This document shows positions 17,210 through 27,632 of a stretch of DNA of 64,000 nucleotides, one piece after another (within the stretch, counting starts at the first letter, position 1; each line of letters starts with the position of its first letter). A program made the translations under genes and the position numbers. The DNA is taken from contig JAEUJW010000023.1 in the NCBI GenBank assembly GCA_016793465.1, positions 83,201-147,200 of the forward strand, given 5' to 3'. Origin of the DNA: Myxococcales bacterium. GTDB lineage: Bacteria > Myxococcota > Polyangia > Nannocystales > Nannocystaceae. The notes beneath the pieces are model-generated. The model did not search any database. It saw only the letters and a program-made list of their open reading frames with translations, and had not been told where the DNA came from.

Positions 17210-18574
17210 GTGCCGTCCCCTCGCCTGCTCGCGCTGCTGACGTCGGTGTTGCTGTGGGCGCCGGCGGGGCCGGCGGCGGGCGGCGAGAGCGACGCGCAGC
17301 GGCTCCACCGCAAGGGGGTGCACTGCATGGAGGAGATCGAGCGGGCCGACTGCGCGGTCGAACACTTCGAGGCGCTGCTCGACGAGCGCACCGAGGACCG
17401 CGAGCTCATCACCGACGCGATGCTGCGGCTGGTCAAGCTCTACGAGAAGGCGGGCGACGACGAGGCGATCAAGGCGGTGCTGCGGCGGTTCTGGGAGGCG
17501 GGCCGCTCGCGGCTGCGGCGCGGGCACCTGCCCTACTCGGCGCGCTTCTTGCCGCGCGACATGAACGTGGTCGCGGTGGCCCACATGCCGCGGCTGATGG
17601 AGGCGCCGCTGACCCGGAAGCTGCCGCCGGAGATGGCGGAGTACGTGACGACCTGCGACGAGGACCGGCGCAAGGAGCTCGAGGAGCACTGGAACTGGAA
17701 GAAGGCGCAGATCCGGGCGCGCGAGAAGAACGTGTCGCTGCAGGCGGCGCTGAGCGAGCAGGCGGCCGCGGAGCGCAAGTCGCGGGCGGCCCGCAAGCAG
17801 CGCGAGGCGCAGCGCGACCCGGGCCGCAAGACGCGGGCGAAGCCGGTGTTCTCGGACGGGCTGTGCCAGACCGTGCGGGCGTTCGGCGAGGCCAGCGCGA
17901 CCGACTGGACGCGCATGCTGTTCGCGTTCCACCACGGCGACCTGAAGCGCTCGGTGATCGTGGCCGACGTGCCGCGGCTGCAGGAGCGCCTCGCCGCGGC
18001 GGTGCAGGCCGGCAAGGCCGCGCCCGCCGGCGCGAACACGTGGACGCTGACCGGGGTGACGTACTACGGCGGCGCGGTGCAGCTGGCGAGCTTCGAACAG
18101 GACGAGCTGATCGTGGCGCCGGCGAGGCTCATGCCCGAGGTCGCGGCGAACCACGACAAGGGCAAGCGGACGCTGGCGAAGGAGGTCGACCGCCTGGTCA
18201 CCGGGGTGCCGGTCGACGCCGGGTTCTTCGCGGTGATGAGCGAGCTCGCGGTGCGCGAGCTCGGCTTCGGCGGGATGTCGAAGGGCAGGCGCCGGTTCCT
18301 GGAGGCGCTGCTGCCCCACCCCGAGGGCGTGCAGGTGGCGATGGTGCTGCACGAGTACTTCGGGCTGTTCGTGCGCGTGCCGACCGACACGCCGGTCAAG
18401 GCCGGGGTGCTCGTCGGCATCGCCCGCCGTGTGCTCGAGAGCCAGAGCGAGGAGGACCCGGAGGACGCCGAGTTCCTGCGCCTGCTCGACCTCACGCAGG
18501 CGACCGACAAGCGCGCGCTGCTGCTGTCGTACGTGCTGTCGCGCGGGCAGATCGAGCAGATGGCGCTGAAGTAG
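17210..18574 (+). CDS. Exported protein of unknown function with coiled-coil segment
   Basis: The protein is 454 aa from GTG at 17210, chosen because it begins a Sec signal (PSPRLLALLTSVLLWAPAGPAAGG). The frame is open far upstream but only over the antisense of queA and tgt. The mature N-terminus has helical TPR-like sequence with two cysteines (GVHCMEEIERADCAVEHFEALLDE). The middle (~150-215) is highly charged and Arg/Lys/Glu-rich (EEHWNWKKAQIRAREK), probably coiled coil. The C-terminal half is globular (GVTYYGGAVQLASFEQDE). No family recognised. It is divergent from queA and convergent with the NadD fusion (3-bp gap between stops). Confidence 0.75.
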   Translation: MPSPRLLALLTSVLLWAPAGPAAGGESDAQRLHRKGVHCMEEIERADCAVEHFEALLDERTEDRELITDAMLRLVKLYEKAGDDEAIKAVLRRFWEAGRSRLRRGHLPYSARFLPRDMNVVAVAHMPRLMEAPLTRKLPPEMAEYVTTCDEDRRKELEEHWNWKKAQIRAREKNVSLQAALSEQAAAERKSRAARKQREAQRDPGRKTRAKPVFSDGLCQTVRAFGEASATDWTRMLFAFHHGDLKRSVIVADVPRLQERLAAAVQAGKAAPAGANTWTLTGVTYYGGAVQLASFEQDELIVAPARLMPEVAANHDKGKRTLAKEVDRLVTGVPVDAGFFAVMSELAVRELGFGGMSKGRRRFLEALLPHPEGVQVAMVLHEYFGLFVRVPTDTPVKAGVLVGIARRVLESQSEEDPEDAEFLRLLDLTQATDKRALLLSYVLSRGQIEQMALK

Positions 18575-18577
18575 CGG

Positions 18578-19963
18578 TCACTGCGCGGACGGGTGCACGA
18601 GCGCGGTCAGGCGGGCGCTCAGCGCCCGGTAGAGCGCGCCGACCGGGGGATCGAGGGCCTCGGCGTGGCGGGCCACGGTCGCGTCGTCGCCGCGCGAGAC
18701 CGGGCCGGTGACGCCGCGCGGCAGGCCGAGCGCGAGCAGGTTGTGCAGGGCGGAGCGCATGAGCACGGCGAGGGCCTGATCGACGACGCCGCGCGGCTGG
18801 CCGCCGGTGACGCTGGCGAGGGTGTCGCCGGCCTCGGCGAGCAGCACCGCGAGGTGGTTGGCCGCGAGGGCGCAGGCGGCGTGGTAGCGCGTGCGGGCGG
18901 CGGCGTCGAGGTCCTGCAGGTCGAGCCAGGGCTGGTCCTCGAGCACGCGCACGGCGAACTCGCGGGCGGCGGGGTCGCCCTCGACGCCGAAGCAGCAGCG
19001 CCCCAGGTAGTCGGCCGGGACCTCGCGGCGCAGGCTGCAGATCGGGTGCAGCGTGCCGACGGGGAAGCCGGCGGCGACCAGCGGGGCCAGGGCCTCGCGC
19101 GCGGGCAACGAGCCGGCGGCGTGCAGGACCGGCACCGGGCGCAGGCCGCAGCGGGCCAGCACCTCGGCGACGGCGCCGAGCTGGGGGTCCTGGCACAGCA
19201 GCCAGATGGCCCTGGGGACCCGCGAGATCGGGCCCGAGGCGGCGCGCGACGACGACATGCCGGGCAGCTCCTCGCTGCCGGTGATGAGGCCGCGGGCGCT
19301 GATCTGCGTGCTCGTCCACCCGCGCGCGTGCAGCCACGGGCCGGCGTGGCTGGCGACGTTGCCGTGGCCGATCAGCCACACGTGGCCGCGGACCGGCGCG
19401 CGCAGGCGCTGGAGGACGGCGGCGGGCACGGTGGCGTCGAGGCTGGCGTGGGCCGAGGGGCTGTCGCTGAGCAGCCAGCCGCGCACCGCCGTGCTGCTGA
19501 TCTCGGGCAGCGCGCAGGTCTTGGGGTCGGCGTAGCCCATGCGCGGCACCACGATCGGCGGGAACTCGGCGCGCAGCCTGGCGATGTCCTGCCACTTGTT
19601 GAGCTCGGTCTCGCTGATGTCGGAGCCGATCACGAGGCGCACGCGGTGGTCGGGGTGCTCGGCCTGGACCGCGCGCAGCAGCTGGTAGGTGTAGCTCGGG
19701 GTGTCGTCGCCGCGGGCCTCGGCGAGGCGCCGCTCGAGGTCGGTGACCTCGACCTGGGGGCCGTGCACGGCCATGGCCAGGCGCGTCCAGGCCAGGCGGT
19801 CGTTGAACGGCGACATGCGCTTGGCGAACGGGTGCGACCAGCACGGCGCGACCAGCACCCGCGAGGCGGCGCCCCGGGCCAGCACGTAGGTCGGCATGAG
19901 CACATGGCCGAGGTGCGGGGGGTCGAAGCTGCCGCCGAGGACGGCGAGGACGGGCTTTTGCAC
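18578..19963 (-). CDS. Fusion of NadD-like adenylyltransferase and DUF2520 Rossmann protein
   Basis: The protein is 461 aa from GTG at 19963. Residues 1-~190 form a nicotinate-nucleotide adenylyltransferase-like domain with GGSFDPPHLGH (10-20), VIGSDISETELNKW (~111-124) and ISSTAVRGWL (~155-164). NadD makes deamido-NAD in NAD synthesis. Residues ~193-461 match the DUF2520/Rossmann-like family: nucleotide-binding LIGHGNVASHAG (197-208), LHPICSLR, YHAACALAANHLAVLL and the diagnostic TGPVSRGDDATVARH near the end. Both halves are full length in one frame. The second domain resembles ketopantoate-reductase-like dehydrogenases, so NAD(P) synthesis or use is an attractive link (inference). A separate canonical nadD elsewhere cannot be excluded. 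Confidence 0.88.
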   Translation of the reverse strand: MQKPVLAVLGGSFDPPHLGHVLMPTYVLARGAASRVLVAPCWSHPFAKRMSPFNDRLAWTRLAMAVHGPQVEVTDLERRLAEARGDDTPSYTYQLLRAVQAEHPDHRVRLVIGSDISETELNKWQDIARLRAEFPPIVVPRMGYADPKTCALPEISSTAVRGWLLSDSPSAHASLDATVPAAVLQRLRAPVRGHVWLIGHGNVASHAGPWLHARGWTSTQISARGLITGSEELPGMSSSRAASGPISRVPRAIWLLCQDPQLGAVAEVLARCGLRPVPVLHAAGSLPAREALAPLVAAGFPVGTLHPICSLRREVPADYLGRCCFGVEGDPAAREFAVRVLEDQPWLDLQDLDAAARTRYHAACALAANHLAVLLAEAGDTLASVTGGQPRGVVDQALAVLMRSALHNLLALGLPRGVTGPVSRGDDATVARHAEALDPPVGALYRALSARLTALVHPSAQ

Positions 19964-20197
19964 GCGAGGATGCTAGCCCGGGACGGACGTCGGGCGACGA
20001 GAGGCGGTGTGAGACGTCTTGCGTGGCGTGACGCCGGGGCCTCGATCGGTCGGCCTGGAATGCTCGCGTGTCGGGCGGTCAAGCCGGACAAACCGCGTTC
20101 GCGCGGCGGGCGACGATCACGATGTCAGGGGGCTGACAGCGTCGTGGTCGTCGCCCGATCTACTTGCGCGCGCAAGCAAGCACTCGCAGGGACGGGC

Positions 20198-22396
<2,199 letters not shown>

Positions 22397-22483
22397 GCGG
22401 GACCTCGTGCGGGGCGGTTGTAATGCGTAAGTGGTTCGACCCTCAAGGCCCCGCCGCAGGCTTCGCGCGGGCCGCGAGCCGGC

Positions 22484-23413
22484 TCACACGAGCGCGGCGG
22501 GGTCGCAAGGCAGCGAGCGGACGGCCGCGAGGTCGAAGCCGCGGACGAGCTCGGCCGGCGTGATCGAACGGACGGCGTTTGGCACGAGGCCGACCGAGCG
22601 GGCCAGGGCGGCGACCACGCGGCGGGGATCCGCGCCGCCCCGGCGCAGCTCGCCGAGGTCGGGCGCGCCGTCGCGTTTGCTGAGCTTGGCGCCGTCGCTG
22701 CCGAGGATCAGCGGGACGTGGGCGTACCTCGGCGTCGGCAGACCGAGCGCGCGCTGGAGGAGGATCTGGCGCGGCGTGCTGTCGAGGAGGTCGGCGCCGC
22801 GGACGACCGAGTCGATGCCCATGGCGGCGTCGTCGACCACGACCGCGAGCTGGTAGGCCCACGCGCCGTCGCCGCGGCGGAGCACGAAGTCGCCGACCTC
22901 GCGCGCGACAGTCTGGCTGTGGCGGCCGAGCAGGCGGTCGGTGAAGTCGATCGTGACGTCGACGGGGACCCGCCAGCGGGTCGCGGCCGGACGCCCGGGC
23001 GCGGCGCCGGCGCGGCAGGTGCCGGGGTACACGGGCTCGCCGGCCATGCCCATGGTCGGCAGCGCCCGCAGCTCGCGGCGGGTGCAGGTGCACGGGTAGG
23101 TCGCGAGGCGCGCGAGCGCGGCGGCGTAGTGCTCGGCGCGCTCGCTCTGGCGGTAGGGGCCGAGCGGGCCGCCGACGTCGGGGCCCTCGTCCCAGTCGAG
23201 GCCGAGCCACGCGAGGTCGCGGAGCATGTCGTCCTCGAGGGCGCGGCGCGAGCGGCCGAGGTCGACGTCCTCGACGCGCAGGACGAACGCGCCGGCGGCG
23301 GCGCGCGCGTCGAGCCAGGCGAGCAGCGCGGTGCGGGCGTTGCCGAGGTGGAGGCGTCCGGTCGGGCTCGGGGCGTAGCGCCCGCGGCTCGCCGCTGGGG
23401 CGGGCGCGGTCAC
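22484..23413 (-). CDS. gluQ: Glutamyl-Q tRNA(Asp) synthetase
   Basis: The protein is 309 aa from GTG at 23413. It is a truncated GluRS-like class I enzyme that glutamylates queuosine 34 of tRNA-Asp. Motifs are [19 protein letters not shown] (HIGH region), zinc ligands in [10 protein letters not shown] and a later VYPGTC, and the KMSKS-equivalent KLSKRDG. It lacks the anticodon-binding domain, as expected for length ~300. Its substrate needs queuosine made by the Tgt and QueA encoded ~6 kb away. It starts 1 bp after the stop of the NTF2-like gene, so translation may be coupled. Confidence 0.95.
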   Translation of the reverse strand: MTAPAPAASRGRYAPSPTGRLHLGNARTALLAWLDARAAAGAFVLRVEDVDLGRSRRALEDDMLRDLAWLGLDWDEGPDVGGPLGPYRQSERAEHYAAALARLATYPCTCTRRELRALPTMGMAGEPVYPGTCRAGAAPGRPAATRWRVPVDVTIDFTDRLLGRHSQTVAREVGDFVLRRGDGAWAYQLAVVVDDAAMGIDSVVRGADLLDSTPRQILLQRALGLPTPRYAHVPLILGSDGAKLSKRDGAPDLGELRRGGADPRRVVAALARSVGLVPNAVRSITPAELVRGFDLAAVRSLPCDPAALV

Positions 23414-23414
23414 G

Positions 23415-23891
23415 TCAGGAGCGCGGCAGGTAGGCCGGCGGGATCGGCGAGCCCTCGTGCTCGTCGGTCCAGAGGATGGTCAGGATCCACCAGCGGCGGC
23501 CGTCGTTGCGCAGCTGGATGCTGTTGATGCCGCGGTAGAGCAGCTCGTCGCCCTCGTCGACGGCGGTGCGCGCCTCGTAGGTGGTGAACACGTGGGCGAT
23601 GCCGGAGAACACCTCGGTGCGGCGGTAGAGCTCGCGCTCGACGAACGTGGTCAGGCCGGCGCTGCCGATGCGGGCCTGCACGCGCAGCACGAACTCGGCG
23701 ACGCCCATGTCGTCGATGCCGCCGGGGTAGACCTTGCTGAGGCGGGCGTGCGGCGAGCACAGGCCGGCGAGGCGTACGCCGTCGGGGCCGCGGCCGTCGG
23801 TGAAGCTGACGGCCTCGTACACGGCCCGCACGATCGCGTCGATCGAGCTCACGTCCTCCGGCGAGGCCGGCAGCTGGACGAGCGGACCCAT
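23415..23891 (-). CDS. NTF2/SnoaL-like small protein
   Basis: The protein is 158 aa from ATG at 23891 (CAGGG upstream). The frame is open to 24023, but those 44 extra residues look non-conserved. The cone-shaped NTF2-like pattern is recognisable: an N-terminal helix ([15 protein letters not shown]), [20 protein letters not shown], and the C-terminal strand [15 protein letters not shown]2-like proteins include small enzymes, lipid or ligand binders and subunit scaffolds, so the fold does not give the job. It is directly upstream of gluQ. Confidence 0.7.
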   Translation of the reverse strand: MGPLVQLPASPEDVSSIDAIVRAVYEAVSFTDGRGPDGVRLAGLCSPHARLSKVYPGGIDDMGVAEFVLRVQARIGSAGLTTFVERELYRRTEVFSGIAHVFTTYEARTAVDEGDELLYRGINSIQLRNDGRRWWILTILWTDEHEGSPIPPAYLPRS

Positions 23892-24104
23892 GACGCCCTG
23901 CAGGCGCAGCGAGGACGAGGAGTGGGCTGGACTCGGGGGTTCGTTCGGCAACGGTTCGCGCTCCTTGCGAAGCCCCGAGCATACATGTTTGCCCGCGCTT
24001 GCACCGGGGTCCCCTGCCCCCACGGAGCGCCCACAGGCGCCGCAGAACCCCGTGCGAACGCCGTGACGCGGGGAGCTGCGCAGGCCCGGTCGCGGTGGGC
24101 CGCG

Positions 24105-24515
24105 TCACGCGGCGAGCGCGGCCGACAGCTCGGCGAGGAATTCGGCGCGGTCGGTGGTGGCCGCGAGCTCGCGGCCCATCGTCAGCGCGGCCACCGAGAT
24201 GAGCATGGCGATGACCTTCGAATCGACGAGGTAGGTGACGCGCACGAAGTCGGCGTTGTGCTCGCGACCCCAGCGCTTCAGGGCGTCGCGGGCGCCGGGC
24301 TCGTAGCGCGTCATCTCGGACCAGTCGTGGAACACGCGCAGGCGACCGCTCGCCATGGCGCGCTCGGCGTGGGCCATGTAGAACCGCAGCAGGTCGATCG
24401 ACGCCGGGCCGATCACGCGGGTGACGATGAGGCACGGCGCGGGTCGCCAGAGCAGCGCCGTGGTGGCGTCGCGGCGATATGCCTCGGCGGCGGCCTCGTC
24501 CCAGCGAAACTCCAC
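24105..24515 (-). CDS. Small protein with possible SpoIIAA/STAS-like fold
   Basis: The protein is 136 aa from GTG at 24515, the only sensible start; upstream in-frame sequence is antisense to fni. No clear Shine-Dalgarno is visible. The alternating hydrophobic pattern (CLIVTRVIGPASIDLLRFY, GRLRVFHDWSEMTRYEPGA, RVTYLVDSKVIAMLISVAA) resembles STAS/SpoIIAA-type proteins common in myxobacteria. This is a weak assignment from pattern only. It is divergent from fni across 136 bp. Confidence 0.6.
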   Translation of the reverse strand: MEFRWDEAAAEAYRRDATTALLWRPAPCLIVTRVIGPASIDLLRFYMAHAERAMASGRLRVFHDWSEMTRYEPGARDALKRWGREHNADFVRVTYLVDSKVIAMLISVAALTMGRELAATTDRAEFLAELSAALAA

Positions 24516-24651
24516 GGCAAAACTGTAGAGAGGATCACAGCCCCGCGTCGAGGGACGTGCGGCCGGTCGTGCGGAAACACCCGGAGATGAAGGACTTTCC
24601 GCACGGTTCCGAACGTCGGGCCCGGACTGCGAGCGGATAAAGTCGCGGCGC

Positions 24652-25701
<1,050 letters not shown>

Positions 25702-25710
25702 GGAGGACGC

Positions 25711-26631
25711 ATGGCGATCCCGCTTTTTGATCGGGCCGAGGCCTGCGGCAAGGTCATCTTGCTCGGCGAACATTCGGTGGTGTACGGCCACCCGGCGATC
25801 GCGGCCGGGCTGCCGCAGGGGCTGTGCCTGACGGCAAGACCTCGCGAGCGCGAGGACCTGCCGATCCGCGTGCGCATCCCCGACTGGCAGCTCGACCTCG
25901 AGCTGCGTCCGGACAGCGATCATCCGGTCGCGCGCGCGTGCCTCGAGGTGCTGACGCACTGCGACGGGCCGATCACCGGGCACGACATCGACGGCACGAC
26001 CTGCCTGCCGGCGCGCGCGGGGCTGGGCTCGTCGGCGGCGCTGACCGTCGCGCTGGCGCGGCTGGTGCTCGGGCAGGACGCGGACCTCGACGAGGTGGTC
26101 GCGGCGTCGCTGGCCGGCGAGCGCGTGTTCCACGGCGAGCCCTCGGGGCTCGACAGCCGGGTCGCGGCCCAGGGCGGGGTGCTGCGCTTCGTGCGGGGCG
26201 CGGGCGCCGAGGCGGTGGCGCTCGGCGGGCCGCTGCCGCTGGTGATCGTGCCGAGCGGGATCCCGCGCTCGACGGCCGCGCAGGTGGCCAGGGTGCGGGC
26301 CAGGCGCGAGCGCCTGCCGGCGCTCATGGACGCGATCCTCGGCGCGCTGGCGTCGGCGGTCGACGCCGGGATCCGGGCGCTCGCCGAGCACGACCTCGCG
26401 ACCCTCGGCGAGGTCATGAACGTCAGCCACGCGCTGCTGGCGGCGATCGACGTGTCGACGCCGGCGCTCGACGCCCTGCAGGCGACCGCGGTCACGGCGG
26501 GCGCGCGCGGGGCCAAATTGACGGGGGCCGGCGGCGGCGGCTGCCTGCTGGTGCTCCCGCCGGACGACGCCGCGGAGCTGGTGGCGTCGTTCGCGATCTA
26601 CAGCCCGCTCTCGCTCGAGGTGTCGCCGTGA
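25711..26631 (+). CDS. mvk: Mevalonate kinase
   Basis: The protein is 306 aa, a GHMP kinase that phosphorylates mevalonate to 5-phosphomevalonate. Motifs are KVILLGEHSVVYGHPAIA (motif 1), ARAGLGSSAALTVALA (ATP loop), HGEPSGLDSR (catalytic Asp region) and KLTGAGGGGCLLVL (motif 3). The start ATG at 25711 has GAGGAGG 5-9 bp upstream. Its TGA overlaps the GTG of the next gene (GTGA), suggesting coupled translation. Confidence 0.95.
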   Translation: MAIPLFDRAEACGKVILLGEHSVVYGHPAIAAGLPQGLCLTARPREREDLPIRVRIPDWQLDLELRPDSDHPVARACLEVLTHCDGPITGHDIDGTTCLPARAGLGSSAALTVALARLVLGQDADLDEVVAASLAGERVFHGEPSGLDSRVAAQGGVLRFVRGAGAEAVALGGPLPLVIVPSGIPRSTAAQVARVRARRERLPALMDAILGALASAVDAGIRALAEHDLATLGEVMNVSHALLAAIDVSTPALDALQATAVTAGARGAKLTGAGGGGCLLVLPPDDAAELVASFAIYSPLSLEVSP

Positions 26632-27632
26632 GACCCGCCCGCGCCGTTGCCCACACGAACATCGCGCTGATCAAGTACTGGGGGAAGCGACCGTCGCTGA
26701 CGCCCGACATGAACCTGCCGGCGGTCGGCTCGCTGTCGCTGACGCTCGACCGGCTGCGCAGCGAGACCATCATTCGCCCGGCGGAGCAGGACAGCTTCGT
26801 GCTGGCCTCGGCGAGCGGCGGCGCGGCCGACGACAAGGCGGCGGCCAAGGTCTTTAAACACCTCGATCGGGTGTGGCAGAGCCGGCACGCGGGGCCGCGT
26901 CCGGCGTGCGCGGTCGAGTCGACCAACTTCCTGCCGACGGCGGCGGGGCTGGCGTCGTCGGCCTCGGGCTTCGCGGCGCTGACGCTGGCGGCGGCGGCGG
27001 CGTTCGGGCTCGACCTCGCCGACCGCACGGGCCTGTCGACGCTCGCGCGCCGCGGCTCGGGCTCGGCGGCGCGCTCGCTGTGGGGCGGCTGGGTCCGCCA
27101 GGAGCGCGGCGAGCGGGCCGACGGGCACGACTGCTTCGCGCGGCCGCTGCACCCGCAGGACCACTGGGACCTGCGGCTGTTGATCGTGCACACGGCGCGC
27201 GGCAAGAAGCCGGTCGGCTCGACCGACGGCATGCAGCGCAGCGCGGACACGTCGCCGTACTATCCGGCGTGGGTCGGCACGTCGGCGTCCGACCTGGCGG
27301 CGGCCGAGCGCGCGCTCGCGGCCCGCGACCTCGCGGCCCTCGGCGCGGCGATGGAGCACTCGACGTTGAAGATGCACGCCTGCATGCTGGCCACCGTGCC
27401 GCCCCTGCTCTACTGGAACGGGACCACCCTGACCGTGCTGCACGACCTCTGGCAGGCCCGCCGCGAGGGCCTCGAGGCGTACATCACCAGCGACGCCGGG
27501 CCGCACGTGAAGGTGCTGTGCCGGCCCGACGCGGTCGCGCCGCTGTGCGAGCGCCTGGCCGGGCTGCCGGGCGTGCTCGCGGTCGAGGCGGTCGCGCCCG
27601 GGCCCGACGCGCGCGCGGAGGTGCTGTCGTGA
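26628..27632 (+). CDS. mvaD: Diphosphomevalonate decarboxylase
   Basis: The protein is 334 aa from GTG at 26628, which overlaps the mvk stop by 4 bp; upstream codons in frame are only a shadow of mvk. It decarboxylates 5-diphosphomevalonate to IPP. Motifs are VAHTNIALIKYWGKR, LPTAAGLASSASGFAAL (ATP loop), RRGSGSAARSLWGGWV and DAGPHVKVL. It ends in GTGA overlapping the next start. Together with the neighbouring kinases it makes the complete lower mevalonate pathway through the diphosphate route. Confidence 0.96.
   Translation: MRPARAVAHTNIALIKYWGKRPSLTPDMNLPAVGSLSLTLDRLRSETIIRPAEQDSFVLASASGGAADDKAAAKVFKHLDRVWQSRHAGPRPACAVESTNFLPTAAGLASSASGFAALTLAAAAAFGLDLADRTGLSTLARRGSGSAARSLWGGWVRQERGERADGHDCFARPLHPQDHWDLRLLIVHTARGKKPVGSTDGMQRSADTSPYYPAWVGTSASDLAAAERALAARDLAALGAAMEHSTLKMHACMLATVPPLLYWNGTTLTVLHDLWQARREGLEAYITSDAGPHVKVLCRPDAVAPLCERLAGLPGVLAVEAVAPGPDARAEVLS

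Noticed and set aside
26873..27628. Upstream extension of the PMK-HMGR frame
   Set aside because: Out-of-frame reading of mvaD; the GHMP kinase begins right after the GTGA junction at 27629.
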